From Actinobacteria bacterium OK074 (lineage in GTDB: Bacteria > Actinomycetota > Actinomycetes > Streptomycetales > Streptomycetaceae): a stretch of DNA of 64,000 nt. Below, one piece after another: positions 8,851-17,761 of the stretch; the stretch's first letter is position 1, and every line of letters starts with the position of its first letter. The notes beneath the pieces are model-generated. The model made no database searches. It had not been told where the DNA came from and saw only the letters and a list, made by a program, of their open reading frames with translations. The stretch is from the NCBI GenBank assembly GCA_001298575.1, contig LJCV01000274.1, positions 1 to 64,000 of the forward strand. Reading direction: 5' to 3'. Position numbers and translations under genes: made by a program.

Positions 8851-10101
8851 ATGCCGCGTTCCGCCTGGCGTGACGTACCCCGGGCGAAAGTACGGCGGTT
8901 CGCGGCGATCGCCATGGCCGAGGCGCAGGACCTCGCCGAGGAGATCCTGCGCGAGATCCGCCGCGAACACCCCAACCTGCCCCTGGTGTTGGACGAGTCC
9001 GGCGAGCCCATGGCGCTGGTCGGCATCCGGCGCGCCATCGAGGTGTTCGTGCAGCACCTGGAGACCGCGGCGGGCCATCCGCGCGTCCCCCCGGAAGTCT
9101 TCCAGGAGTTCGGCCGGGGCGAGGGGCTGCACGGCCGGAGCCTGGACTCCTTGCAGGCGATCTACCGCATGGGCGTACGGCTGGCCTGGCGCCGGTTCGC
9201 CGAGATCGGGCAGCGGGTGGAGATCCCGCCGCCCGCCATGTACGAGCTGGTGGACGCCGGTTACGAGTATCTCGACGGCCTGGTCGACCAGTCCGTGCGC
9301 GGCTACGCGGAAGCCGCGGCCCGGCAGGCGGGCGAACGGCTGCGGCTCCAACGGCGGCTGATGGAACTGCTGTTGGCGCAGCGCCACCGGGGCGCCGACC
9401 CACAGGACGCGCTCGCCGAACGCGCGGCGCGGGTCGGTTGGCCCCTGCCCGACAAGGTCGCCGTCGGCGTCCTGCTGCGCCCGGCCCGCGAGGCGCTCGC
9501 CCCGCCCGTGGCCCCCGGAGTGCTGCTCGACATGGAGTACGAGCAACCGCACCTCGTCGTCCCCGAACCGGACGCGGCGGGACGGCGGGAGTTGCTGCAC
9601 CGCGCGCTCGCCGGCTGGGCGGGGGCGATCGGGCCCCCGGTGCCGCTGGCCGACGCGGCGAAGTCGCTGCGCTGGGCCGAGGCCGCCGTACGGCTGATGG
9701 AGCGGGGGCTGTTGCCCGGGGGCGAGGTGCTGTGGTGCACCGAATTCACCGAAGCACTCGTGCTGTTGCAGCCGGAGGAGCTGATCGACGACCTCGCGCT
9801 GCGCGTCCTGGCACCGCTGGCGGAGTGCGGTCCCACCCACGCACGGCGGCTGGCGGAGACCCTGCTGGCCTGGCTGGAGACACGGGGCGGCGCACCGGAA
9901 GTGGCCGCACGGCTGGGTGTCCACCCGCAGACGGTCCGCTACCGCCTGCGCCAGATACGGGAGTTGTGGGGCGACGAGGTCGACGACCCCGACCGCCGCT
10001 TCGAGTTGGAGCTGGTACTGCGGGCGCAACGGCTGCGGGGCACCCTGGGGGCACCGCACCACCGCGGCTGCCGACCGGCCCGCCCGCCCCGTCACGGCTG
10101 A
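8851..10101 (+). CDS. PucR/CdaR-type transcriptional regulator
   Basis: The 416-residue protein ends with a PucR C-terminal helix-turn-helix: HARRLAETLLAWLETRGG, then EVAARLGVHPQTVRYRLRQI, the diagnostic VHPQTVRYRL recognition helix. The N-terminal part is the RsbRD-like regulatory region of this family (LDSLQAIYRMGVRLAWRRF). I place the start at ATG 8851, with CCGGAG 6 nt upstream; an in-frame GTG at 8791 overlaps the preceding stop and would add 20 residues. PucR regulators often control purine, amino-acid or aromatic catabolism, but no target is evident. A second PucR regulator lies 1.4 kb away on the opposite strand, with a hydrolase between them. Confidence 0.88.
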   Translation: MPRSAWRDVPRAKVRRFAAIAMAEAQDLAEEILREIRREHPNLPLVLDESGEPMALVGIRRAIEVFVQHLETAAGHPRVPPEVFQEFGRGEGLHGRSLDSLQAIYRMGVRLAWRRFAEIGQRVEIPPPAMYELVDAGYEYLDGLVDQSVRGYAEAAARQAGERLRLQRRLMELLLAQRHRGADPQDALAERAARVGWPLPDKVAVGVLLRPAREALAPPVAPGVLLDMEYEQPHLVVPEPDAAGRRELLHRALAGWAGAIGPPVPLADAAKSLRWAEAAVRLMERGLLPGGEVLWCTEFTEALVLLQPEELIDDLALRVLAPLAECGPTHARRLAETLLAWLETRGGAPEVAARLGVHPQTVRYRLRQIRELWGDEVDDPDRRFELELVLRAQRLRGTLGAPHHRGCRPARPPRHG

Positions 10102-10117
10102 GCACGCCCCCGTCGGC

Positions 10118-11296
10118 TCAGGCGCCCACCGGCAGGCGCAACAGGTCCCGTCCCACCACCACTTGGCCCGAATAGCCCTGTGCCGCCTTCAGCTGCCACG
10201 TGCTGTCGGGGATCAACTGGGTCGATCCCGGGACCAGATGGTTGAGGACGAGGACCGGGCAGGCCGCGCGTTCGGCGATCCGGCCCACCTCGGTGGCGTC
10301 CGTGTGGCTGATCCGCATGTGGTCGAGCTGCCCGGAGGACAGGCCCGCCAGTGTGAGGGTGGGCAGGTCCATCACCTCGTGCACGAGGATGTCCGCACCG
10401 CGGGCCAGCAGTTCCAGGTTCCCGGTCGGCGCGGTGTCGCCGCTGAAGACCACCGAACCGTCCGCCGTGTCGAAGCGGAACGCGTAGGACGGGAACACCG
10501 GCGGATGCTCGACCAGCACCGCGGTGACCCGCACCCGCTCGTCCCGCATCACCTCGAACGGCTTCATCGCGGGTGCCATCGGACCGGCGGGCCCCGCCCC
10601 GGTCCGGGGCAGCCGGATGTCGTGGGTCCGCACCACCGACCGGATGTCGGGCCAACCCTCGCTGCGCATACGGACGTTGACGTCGTACGCGGTGGCCGCG
10701 AGCTGCCCCGCCCACAGCTTGGTGAGGCCCGGTGCGGGCGCCTGCGGGCACACCGTCGCGACCTTGCGCCCCGCCGGACGGGCGGCCGGGAGGGCCCCGG
10801 CGGAACCGGGACCGTACACGTGCACCGGACCGGCCAGCGGCTGGAAGCCGCCGAAGCGGAGCCACAACAGGGGGTACAGGTCGGCCAGGTGGTCGGAGTG
10901 CAGATGGGTCACGAAGACGGCGCTGAGCTGCGCGGCCGTCAGCCCGGCCGCCGCGTACTGGCCGAAGGTGCCGGCCCCGCAGTCCACGAGGTAGGCGTGC
11001 CCGTCCACGAGCAGCACGGACGCGGGACCCGCCCGGCCCGGCATGGGCACGGGGCCGCCGCTGGTGCCCAGCAGCACCAGTTCGGTACGGGAGGATGCGG
11101 GGGAGGTGGCGGCCTCGGGGGTCGCCGCCCGCGCGGCGGTGGGCCGGAGGTCGAGCGCGGCCATCGCGGTGAGACCGGAGGTGGCCGCCACGGTTCGCAG
11201 CACGGTACGGCGGGGGAGCGCGGCGGCGGTGGTCGAAGGCGGCGTGGCGGGAGTCGAAGGCGGTGTGGCGGGAGTGGAGCACGGCTCTACGGACAT
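10118..11296 (-). CDS. Tat-exported MBL-fold metallohydrolase
   Basis: This 392-residue protein carries the metallo-beta-lactamase metal motif THLHSDHLAD at about residues 130-139. Further ligands are seen in VFSGDTAP and DILVHEVMD and a late VLNHLVPG. It resembles the RNase Z/arylsulfatase-type branch of the fold (LGTSGGPVPMPGRAG at the domain start). The N-terminus has a twin-arginine signal, LPRRTVLRTVAATSGLTAMA, after a Thr/Pro-rich stretch containing a short repeat (TPATPPS twice), so the enzyme is probably exported folded. The ATG at 11296 has AGGGAC about 8 nt upstream. Substrate unknown. It lies between two PucR regulators and shares the strand of the upstream one. Confidence 0.87.
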   Translation of the reverse strand: MSVEPCSTPATPPSTPATPPSTTAAALPRRTVLRTVAATSGLTAMAALDLRPTAARAATPEAATSPASSRTELVLLGTSGGPVPMPGRAGPASVLLVDGHAYLVDCGAGTFGQYAAAGLTAAQLSAVFVTHLHSDHLADLYPLLWLRFGGFQPLAGPVHVYGPGSAGALPAARPAGRKVATVCPQAPAPGLTKLWAGQLAATAYDVNVRMRSEGWPDIRSVVRTHDIRLPRTGAGPAGPMAPAMKPFEVMRDERVRVTAVLVEHPPVFPSYAFRFDTADGSVVFSGDTAPTGNLELLARGADILVHEVMDLPTLTLAGLSSGQLDHMRISHTDATEVGRIAERAACPVLVLNHLVPGSTQLIPDSTWQLKAAQGYSGQVVVGRDLLRLPVGA

Positions 11297-11330
11297 GGCG
11301 AAGTCCCTGGGGATGCGAAAGCGTACGGCG

Positions 11331-11378
11331 GGTGCGGGTGCGGGTGCGGGTGCGGGTGCGGGTGCGGGTGCGAGTGCG
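11331..11378. repeat. (GGTGCG) hexamer array, 7 perfect copies plus one variant
   Basis: GGTGCG is repeated seven times without change from 11331 to 11372, followed by AGTGCG. It is intergenic, just upstream of the MBL-fold gene start and downstream of the PucR gene stop. A sister array of GGTGCC lies on the other side of that PucR gene. Confidence 0.9.
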
Positions 11379-11533
11379 GGTGAACGTGCCTGTGCGGTGC
11401 GGTGCTTGGGCGGGCGGGGTGCGGCGGGGGGGGGTCGCCCGTGCGACCGTCTCTCGTGGGAGTGAACGGCTGTCGTGGTCCCGCGGCTTTGGTCCCGTGG
11501 CCCAAACTCCGGTTCCGGTTTGGGCCCCCGGCC

Positions 11534-12814
11534 TCAAGCGGGTCCCAGCAACCGGGCGATCTCCAGGGCCAGTCGGAGCTCCAGGCCGTCCGGTTCCAGC
11601 GGACGGCCCAGCAACTCCTCGGCGCGGCGGACGCGGTAGGTCACCGTGTTGCGGGCGACGAAGAGGCGTTCGGCGGCACCCTGCGGACTGCGCCCCTGCG
11701 CCAGATAGACCCGCAGCGTCTCGCGCAGCTCCCCGGTGCGCGGATCCTGGGCGCCCAACGGGCCCAGCACCCGCGCCGCGAACCAGCGGGCGTGCTCGGG
11801 GTCGGCGGTGAGCAGCGCGGCCGTACTGACGTCGGCGTAGTCGCACAGCCAGCCCGTACGGCTGCCGAGCCGGGCCACCCGTTGGGCCTCCCGGGCGCCC
11901 TGGTGGCTGCGCCGGAAGCCTTCGGCGCCGTGGCCGACCGGGCCCAACGCCGCACGCAGCGGGCCGCGTTCGGGCACCAGCCGGGGCAGCGCGGTGAAGG
12001 CGGTACGGGGCGGTGCGGTGGGCCAGCAGGTCCAGGCCCACACCTCGCCCGTGTCCGCGGTGACCGTGAGCAGTTGCTCGCACTCGACCGCCCGCGCCAA
12101 CTCGGCGGCGAACAGCCGCAGTTCGTCCGCCGGGGTGTCGGGGGAGGCGGAGGTGACGACGAACGCGGCGTGGTGGCGGGCCAGTTCGTAGCCGAGGGTG
12201 CGGGCGGCCACCGCCGCGCCCACCGCGTGCCCGGCGAGGATGTCGTCGACGATCCGGCGGCGGGCGGCCTCCCGGCCGCGGTGCCACCGGTCGCGTTCGG
12301 CGACGTACTCCTCGGCGAGCCGGCTGGCCTGCAAGTCGGCGTAGACGAAGAGGAGTTCGCTGATCCGGTGGGTCTCGGCGGCCCGTACGTCCGCGGGCTG
12401 CCCGTCGAGCACGGCCGTCAGCCGCCCGTGCAGGTGCGCGTGCCCGAGCCGCACGCCTCGCAGGACGCGGTCCAACGGGACGTTGCGGCGGGCCAGTTCG
12501 GCGTTGCTCGCCAGGGCCTCCGGGGCGATCAGCGCCGGGGCGGGCGCCGGTTCGGTGAACAGCCCGCGCAGGGCGGTCAGGACGGTCGCCTCCACCGCCC
12601 GGTGGAACGGCGGGAAGGCGCTGGGGCCGTCGTGCTCGGGCACCTGCCGGGCGATGTCCCGGGCCATCGCCCGGGCCACCTCGACCGCCCAGCCGACCGG
12701 ACCCGGGCCCAGCGCCCGGACCGCCACGGCCAGCGTCTCGGGCGTGCACACGGGCTCGGGCGGCGCTCCGGCCGGCCGCAGCCCCAGCAGCCACGCGCGT
12801 GCGGTGGTCGTCAT
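11534..12814 (-). CDS. PucR-type transcriptional regulator
   Basis: A 426-residue regulator ending in the PucR helix-turn-helix: ETLRVYLAQGRSPQGAAERL, then FVARNTVTYRVRRAEELLGR. The central region (ARRRIVDDILAGHAVG through ELARHHAAFVV) is the GGDEF-like domain of the CdaR/PucR family, and the N-terminus is all-helical. The ATG at 12814 (MTTTARAWLLGL) has no clear Shine-Dalgarno sequence and may be leaderless; an in-frame extension upstream is Arg/His repeat DNA and unlikely to be translated. The DNA immediately upstream and downstream of the gene contains hexamer arrays. A plausible target is the adjacent MBL-fold hydrolase (inference). Confidence 0.85.
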   Translation of the reverse strand: MTTTARAWLLGLRPAGAPPEPVCTPETLAVAVRALGPGPVGWAVEVARAMARDIARQVPEHDGPSAFPPFHRAVEATVLTALRGLFTEPAPAPALIAPEALASNAELARRNVPLDRVLRGVRLGHAHLHGRLTAVLDGQPADVRAAETHRISELLFVYADLQASRLAEEYVAERDRWHRGREAARRRIVDDILAGHAVGAAVAARTLGYELARHHAAFVVTSASPDTPADELRLFAAELARAVECEQLLTVTADTGEVWAWTCWPTAPPRTAFTALPRLVPERGPLRAALGPVGHGAEGFRRSHQGAREAQRVARLGSRTGWLCDYADVSTAALLTADPEHARWFAARVLGPLGAQDPRTGELRETLRVYLAQGRSPQGAAERLFVARNTVTYRVRRAEELLGRPLEPDGLELRLALEIARLLGPA

Positions 12815-13103
12815 CCGGCCAGTAGAGCAGAGGGTGATGGGGGGTGGGGCTCGGCTGGGGTGCGGCCGGTGCCGGTGCCGGTGCCGGTGCCGGTGCCGGT
12901 GGTCGCGTGGGCTGCCGCTCGCCCGACGGTCACGGCCGGCGGTCGTACGTACGTACGCGTTTGTCGGCCGGGTGACCTCCCCGGCCGAGCGCGCGTGCGC
13001 CCCCGCCGTATCGCCCCGGCGGCAACCGCACTCGGCCGCCCGCCCGAAGGTAGCCGCACCCGCACGAAGGCAGCCGCGCACCCCCGCCCCCGGCACCCCA
13101 CAT
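12815..13103. other. 289-bp gap with hexamer array
   Basis: Between the permease stop and the PucR start (both minus strand) this DNA holds the GGTGCC hexamer array and otherwise GC-rich sequence with a CGTACGTACGTACG stretch near 12945. I saw no ORF with a plausible start and no clear terminator. Confidence 0.4.
12868..12900. repeat. (GGTGCC) hexamer array, 5 perfect copies
   Basis: Five perfect GGTGCC units run from 12868 to 12897, ending with a partial GGTGGT and preceded by a partial GCC. The array lies about 55 bp upstream of the PucR start, so length variation could alter the promoter region. Confidence 0.88.
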
Positions 13104-14102
13104 TCAGCGCCGCGACACAGCCAACCCCCGCGCCCGCAGCACCCTGCGTTCCAGTGGGGCGAACAGGAGCAGGTCGACGGCGATGCCCACGGCGAGGATC
13201 TCCCCGATCGCGGCGAGTACCAGGGCCATGTCCTGGTAGGAGCGGGCGGTCTCCAGGAGTTGGCCGAGCCCGAGGCCCAACTCGGGGGAACTGGCGATGA
13301 GTTCGGCCGCCATCAGGGACCGCCAGGCGAAGGCCCAGCCCTGTTTGAGTCCGGCGAGGTAGCCGGGCAGCGCGGCGGGCAGCAGCACGTGCCGTACCCC
13401 CGCCGGTCCGGTCGCGCCCAGGATCCGCCCGGCCCGCAGATACAGCGACGGGACCTGGTCGACGCCGGCGAGCAGCCCGTTGGCGATCGACGGCACCGCG
13501 CCCAGCAGGATCACCGTGTACATCGTGGCGTTGCTGAGCCCGAACCAGACGATCGCGGGCGGCACCCAGGCCACCGAAGGCAGCGACTGGAGCCCCGACA
13601 GCAACGGGCCGAGCGCCACCCGCAGCGTCCGCACGGCGGAGAGCGTCAGCCCCAGGGCGGTGCCCAGGCCCACGGCGGCGGCGAAACCCAGGGCGCCGCG
13701 CCGCACGCTCGTCCACACGGTGGAGAAGAGGGTGCCCTCGTACCACTGGTCGGACAGGGCGTGCCACACGTCGGCGGGGGAGGGCAGCAGGTAGTCCGGC
13801 TTGAGATGGGCCGCGCAGGCCCCCTGCCACAGCAGCAGTACCAGGACGGCGGCCACCGCGGGCGGCAGCACCCGCCCGACCAGGAACCGCCGCAGCGAGG
13901 TCAGCGGCCCGGCCGTCGAGAGGACCGGACCGTCCAGCGCGTCGAGCCCGGCCCCTACGGCGGCGGCCTCACCGAGCGCGGGGGGCGCGGGCGAGACCGG
14001 GTCCGGGGCCGGGTCCGGGACGGCCGTCAGGGTCCGGCCGACAGCCGCACCCCTGCCCTCCGTCCCGCCCCCGCCCCCGACACGCCCCTCACCCGCGCCC
14101 AT
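13104..14102 (-). CDS. ssuC: Sulfonate/taurine-type ABC permease
   Basis: A 332-residue inner-membrane permease of the SsuC/TauC/NrtB group. The core from about residue 70 has the BPD_transp_1 topology with PDYLLPSPADVWHAL, typical of this group, and an EAA-like loop around AGRILGATGPAGVRHVLLPA. The first ~65 residues are a Gly/Pro/Ala-rich cytoplasmic extension not usual in the family. The ATG at 14102 overlaps the ATPase stop by 14 bp. It is the last gene of the operon that starts with the type III PKS, so the transporter probably brings in organosulfur compounds or sulfate esters for that system. Substrate specificity within the group cannot be told from sequence. Confidence 0.85.
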   Translation of the reverse strand: MGAGEGRVGGGGGTEGRGAAVGRTLTAVPDPAPDPVSPAPPALGEAAAVGAGLDALDGPVLSTAGPLTSLRRFLVGRVLPPAVAAVLVLLLWQGACAAHLKPDYLLPSPADVWHALSDQWYEGTLFSTVWTSVRRGALGFAAAVGLGTALGLTLSAVRTLRVALGPLLSGLQSLPSVAWVPPAIVWFGLSNATMYTVILLGAVPSIANGLLAGVDQVPSLYLRAGRILGATGPAGVRHVLLPAALPGYLAGLKQGWAFAWRSLMAAELIASSPELGLGLGQLLETARSYQDMALVLAAIGEILAVGIAVDLLLFAPLERRVLRARGLAVSRR

Positions 14103-14889
14103 GGCGGCGTATCTCCTCCCGCAGGGCGTCGGTGATCTCGGCCGTGAGCGCGGCCTCCGGGGTGTCGGCCCGCCCGGCACTCCACTCCCGGACGATCCGC
14201 CCCGGGCGCGAGGAGAGCAGCAGGACACGACGGCCCAGCCGTACCGCCTCGCGGACGTTGTGGGTGACGAAGACGACGGAGAGCCGGTTCTGCGACCAGA
14301 CGCGGGTCAGCTCCTCGTGCAGGACGTCACGGGTGATCGCGTCGAGCGCGGCGAACGGCTCGTCCATCAGCAGGACTTCGCTGTCCTGGGCGAGTGCCCG
14401 CGCCAGCGCGACCCGTTGCCGCATGCCCCCGGACAGCTCGTGCACCCGCCTGCCGTGCGCGTCCTTGAGCCGGACCAGGTCCAGCAGCCGCAACGACTCC
14501 TCGCGGCGCTCACGCCGGGGCAACCCCCGCAGCCGCAGCGCGAGTTCGACATTGCGCCCGGCCGTGAGCCAGGGGAACAGCGCGTGGTCCTGGAACATCA
14601 GGGCGGGGCGGCGACCGCCGGGCAGGTCGATGTCGCCCGCGGAGGGTTCGTCGAGTCCGGCCGCCAGGTTGAGCAGGGTGGACTTGCCGCACCCGGAGGC
14701 GCCCAGCAGGCACACGAACTCCCCCTGGCCGACGGTCAGATCGATGCCGTCCAGGACCGTCTGCCGTCCTCCGTCGGCGGTCCGGAACCACTTGGAGACC
14801 TGCGCGAGGCGTACGGCGGGACGGTCCTGGGAGCCGTTCCCGGACCCGGGACGGGGCGGAACCCCGGCCCGTACCAGTGTTTCTGACAT
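14089..14889 (-). CDS. ssuB: Sulfonate/taurine-type ABC ATPase
   Basis: The 266-residue ATPase shows Walker A GASGCGKST, Q-loop FQDHALFPWL, signature LSGGMRQR, Walker B EVLLMDEPFAALD and the H-loop VTHNVREA, the pattern of the SsuB/TauB/NrtD family. It starts MSETLVRAG at 14889, 13 bp after the stop of the binding-protein gene. The permease start overlaps its end. It energises the importer whose lipoprotein and permease flank it. Assignment to sulfonate rather than nitrate or thiamine precursor uptake rests on the cysN neighbour. Confidence 0.9.
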   Translation of the reverse strand: MSETLVRAGVPPRPGSGNGSQDRPAVRLAQVSKWFRTADGGRQTVLDGIDLTVGQGEFVCLLGASGCGKSTLLNLAAGLDEPSAGDIDLPGGRRPALMFQDHALFPWLTAGRNVELALRLRGLPRRERREESLRLLDLVRLKDAHGRRVHELSGGMRQRVALARALAQDSEVLLMDEPFAALDAITRDVLHEELTRVWSQNRLSVVFVTHNVREAVRLGRRVLLLSSRPGRIVREWSAGRADTPEAALTAEITDALREEIRRHGRG

Positions 14890-14902
14890 ATCGTCAATTT
14901 CC

Positions 14903-16093
14903 TTACTGGGTATGGTGGTTGGTAGATGAGTCGGTCGTGGCGCCGAGGCCCGCGTCGGACACCGCCGGTCTGCCCCGCCCGGCGAGCACCCGGTCGAGTG
15001 GGCCGAGGTCGAGGATCCCCTTCAGCGGGGTGTCCCCGGCCCGCACCGAGGCACCGCTCGCCGTGCCCAGCAGCCCGAGGTCCGCCGCCCGCCCGGCCTC
15101 CTCGGCGAGGGTCGAGGCGAGCGGATCGTCCAGGACGCGGACGTGCCGCCAGGCCGCGGCGAGCACGCCGGGTGCCAGCGGCCGTCCCAGCGCGCTGAGC
15201 GCCCGGCCCACGCTCGCCCGGGCCGCGTCGGGATGGGCGTGGATCCACGCGTTGGTGCGCACCGAGCCGCGCAGGACGGCTTCGACGACGTCCGGATGGT
15301 CGGCGAGGAAGGTCCGGGAGACCACCACGAGGGCGGTCACGAACGAGCCGTCCGGCCACAGCGACCGCTCGTCGACCAGGACGTGCCCACCGGCGGCGAC
15401 GAGCTGGGAGGCGACCGGCTCGGGCACCCACGCCCCGTCGATCGCGCCCTGCCGGAAGCTGGTGGGGATCTCCCTGGTGGACTGGCGGACCGCCGTCACG
15501 TCACCGCCACCGGTGCGCGGGTCCACGTGGTAGCCCCGTTGCCGCAGCCAGTGCAGCAACGCGATGTCCTGCGTGTTGCCCGTCTCCGGGGTCGCCAGGC
15601 GCAACCCCCGTACGTCCGTGCCGTGGACGGCGGCGCCGGGGGCGACGACCAGGGCCGCCCCGCCGGAGGCGGCACCCGAGACGACCCGCAGCGAACGGCC
15701 GCCCGAGCGCAGGTAGCCGTTGACGGCGGGGGAGGGTCCCATCCAAGCCATGTCCAGGGCACCGGCGTTGAGCGCCTCAAGTGCCGCCGGGCCGCCGTCG
15801 AAGACCTGGGTCCGCAGCCGGGTGCCGCCCAACTCGCGGGCGAGGAAGCCTCGTTGGACGCCGACCAGGGCGGTGGCATGGGTGACGTTCGCGAAGTACC
15901 CGATCCGCACGGACGGTGCCGACAGCGGCGCCCCGCTCCCGGCGGCGGGCACGGCCGCAGCCGCGGGCGCGCGCGACCCGTAGCCGCATCCCGCCACCAG
16001 CCACAGCAGCAGGACCAGCACGGAACACAGCGGGATCGCGCGCGCGGAGCGGCCGGGCCGTGCACCACCGGGGCAGCCGTCAGACGGCCGCAT
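14903..16093 (-). CDS. ssuA: SsuA-like binding lipoprotein of ABC importer
   Basis: A 396-residue NMT1/SsuA-type periplasmic binding protein. A signal peptide LCSVLVLLLWLVAGCG ends in a lipobox with cysteine near residue 38. The mature part has VRIGYFANVTHATALVGVQRGFL, FDGGPAALEALNAGALDMAWMGPSPAVNGYL and FRQGAIDGAWVPEPVASQLV, characteristic of aliphatic sulfonate/taurine/nitrate binding proteins. I start it at ATG 16093, which overlaps the cysN stop by 14 bp; a longer in-frame extension would be Arg-rich shadow sequence. This overlap physically couples the importer to the sulfate activation genes. Confidence 0.87.
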   Translation of the reverse strand: MRPSDGCPGGARPGRSARAIPLCSVLVLLLWLVAGCGYGSRAPAAAAVPAAGSGAPLSAPSVRIGYFANVTHATALVGVQRGFLARELGGTRLRTQVFDGGPAALEALNAGALDMAWMGPSPAVNGYLRSGGRSLRVVSGAASGGAALVVAPGAAVHGTDVRGLRLATPETGNTQDIALLHWLRQRGYHVDPRTGGGDVTAVRQSTREIPTSFRQGAIDGAWVPEPVASQLVAAGGHVLVDERSLWPDGSFVTALVVVSRTFLADHPDVVEAVLRGSVRTNAWIHAHPDAARASVGRALSALGRPLAPGVLAAAWRHVRVLDDPLASTLAEEAGRAADLGLLGTASGASVRAGDTPLKGILDLGPLDRVLAGRGRPAVSDAGLGATTDSSTNHHTQ

Positions 16094-17606
16094 CGGGCTT
16101 CCCGGGAAGGCCACCGGCCCCCGCGACAGTCCCCGACGAACCGACAGTCCCCGACGAACCGGACGGGACCGGCACACCGGTGGCGGGGACCGATGGACCG
16201 GCCGGGACCGACATACCGGTGGCCGGGACCGACGCACCCGCGCCGGCCCCCGCCGGCCCCCCCCCCCCACTCACCCCCACCATCCCGGCCGTCAACGTGG
16301 CCCCGTCCGCCGGGTCGATGAGCACGAACGACCCCGTCCGCCGGCTGTCCTCGTACCGGTCGAGAGCGATGCCCTCCGCCGTGCGCAGCACCACTTCGCC
16401 GATGTCGTTGAGGCCGAGGCGGTCGCGTCCGGGGATGTGGCGGACCACCGCGCGCACCGTGCGCGTGGTGTGCTTGAGGAGGAGCTGATCGCCTGCGCGC
16501 AGGGGGCGTTCGTGCAGGTGGCAGACTGTCGCCGCCACGTCCTGGGACACCGTGGGCGCCGCCTGGGCCGGGACCACGAGGTCGCCCCGGGCCACGTCCA
16601 GGTCGTCGGCGAACCGCAGCGCCGCCGACTGGGGCGCCCGCACCGCCTGGGCCGGGGTACCGAGCAGGTCGATGCCCGTGACGGTGGTGCCACGCCCCGA
16701 CGGCAGCACGGTGACCCGGTCGCCGACCCGCAGTTCCCCGGCGGCGACCTGACCGGCGTACAGCCGCGACTCCCCGCCCCGGATGACGTACTGCACGGGG
16801 AAGCGCGCGGGCTGCCCGGCCGGGTCGTGGGTGACCGGGACGGTCTCCAGGTGCTCCAGGACGGTCGGGCCCTCGTACCAGTCCATGCGGGTCGAGGGCG
16901 CCACCACGTTGTCCCCCGCGAGCGCGGAGATCGGTACGGCGACGACGTCCTGGATGCCGAGTCCGGCCGCGTACCACGTGAACTCCTCGGCGATACGGGC
17001 GAATACGGGCCGCGCGTAGTCGACCAGGTCCATCTTGTTGACGGCGAGGACGACGTGCGGGACGCGCAGCAGCGCGGTAACAGCCGCGTGCCTGCGGGTC
17101 TGTTCGACGACACCCTTGCGCGCGTCGACGAGGATCACGGCCAGTTCGGCGGTGGACGCCCCGGTCACCATGTTGCGGGTGTACTCGACGTGCCCGGGGG
17201 TGTCGGCGAGTACGAACCGCCGCCGGGGAGTGGCGAAGTAGCGGTAGGCGACGTCGATGGTGATGCCCTGCTCGCGCTCGGCGCGCAGGCCGTCCGTCAG
17301 CAGCGCCAGGTCGGGGCCCTCGCCCGCGGACACCCGGGAGACGGCCTCCAGTTGGTCGGCGAGGACCGACTTCGAGTCGTGCAACAGGCGGCCGACCAGG
17401 GTGGACTTGCCGTCGTCCACCGAACCGGCGGTCGCCCAGCGCAGCAACTGCGGTGCGCCGTCCGGGAGTTGACCAGCGTCAAAGGCTTCAGAGGCGGTGT
17501 CGGAGATGGTGTCGGCTTCGTGCGGACATCGGGACGGATCGAGGTCCTGGCCGAGGTCCTGGTCGAGGTCTTGGTCGAGGTCCTGGCCGCCGTGTTCCAT
17601 GGCCAT
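16080..17606 (-). CDS. cysN: Sulfate adenylyltransferase subunit 1 (GTPase)
   Basis: CysN is the GTPase subunit that drives ATP sulfurylase to make APS. The GTPase motifs are clear: GSVDDGKST, DTPGHVEY, NKMDLVD, and the EF-Tu-like domains follow (RFPVQYVIRGG; RTGSFVLIDP near the C-terminus). The start is uncertain. ATG 17606 (MAMEHGG) has AGGAAGGA about 13 nt upstream and gives 508 residues; ATG 17759 begins 2 bp after the cysD stop and gives 559. Either is longer than the usual ~440 because of an N-terminal Gln-Asp-Leu-Asp repeat and a C-terminal Gly/Pro/Val-rich tail. The tail is encoded by DNA containing a run of 12 C (16257-16268). Confidence 0.9.
   Translation of the reverse strand: MAMEHGGQDLDQDLDQDLGQDLDPSRCPHEADTISDTASEAFDAGQLPDGAPQLLRWATAGSVDDGKSTLVGRLLHDSKSVLADQLEAVSRVSAGEGPDLALLTDGLRAEREQGITIDVAYRYFATPRRRFVLADTPGHVEYTRNMVTGASTAELAVILVDARKGVVEQTRRHAAVTALLRVPHVVLAVNKMDLVDYARPVFARIAEEFTWYAAGLGIQDVVAVPISALAGDNVVAPSTRMDWYEGPTVLEHLETVPVTHDPAGQPARFPVQYVIRGGESRLYAGQVAAGELRVGDRVTVLPSGRGTTVTGIDLLGTPAQAVRAPQSAALRFADDLDVARGDLVVPAQAAPTVSQDVAATVCHLHERPLRAGDQLLLKHTTRTVRAVVRHIPGRDRLGLNDIGEVVLRTAEGIALDRYEDSRRTGSFVLIDPADGATLTAGMVGVSGGGGPAGAGAGASVPATGMSVPAGPSVPATGVPVPSGSSGTVGSSGTVAGAGGLPGKPDAAV
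16257..16268. repeat. C12 homopolymer in cysN tail
   Basis: Twelve consecutive C on the plus strand encode glycines in the cysN C-terminal tail. Such a tract can slip during replication or be miscounted in sequencing; a one-base change would alter the last ~60 residues of CysN and could disturb the coupling to ssuA. Confidence 0.85.
17541..17588 (-). repeat. 12-bp tandem repeat, 4 copies, in cysN 5' end
   Basis: Units GAGGTCCTGGCC, GAGGTCCTGGTC, GAGGTCTTGGTC and GAGGTCCTGGCC (plus-strand view) are adjacent at 17541, 17553, 17565 and 17577. On the coding strand they specify (QDLD/QDLG) repeats in the extra N-terminal segment of CysN. Confidence 0.88.
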
Positions 17607-17761
17607 GGCTGCTGTACGTCCTTCCTGCGCGCCCCTTCCCGACCGCGTGGGGGTCGTGAGCGTGGGGTTCGTGGTCGCGAGCCGGTTCCTGACCTCGTGG
17701 AAGATCCCGCGCATCATCAGCGCGGCGGTGGAGTCCCTGGGGTGGTCCAGTTCGGTCATGG

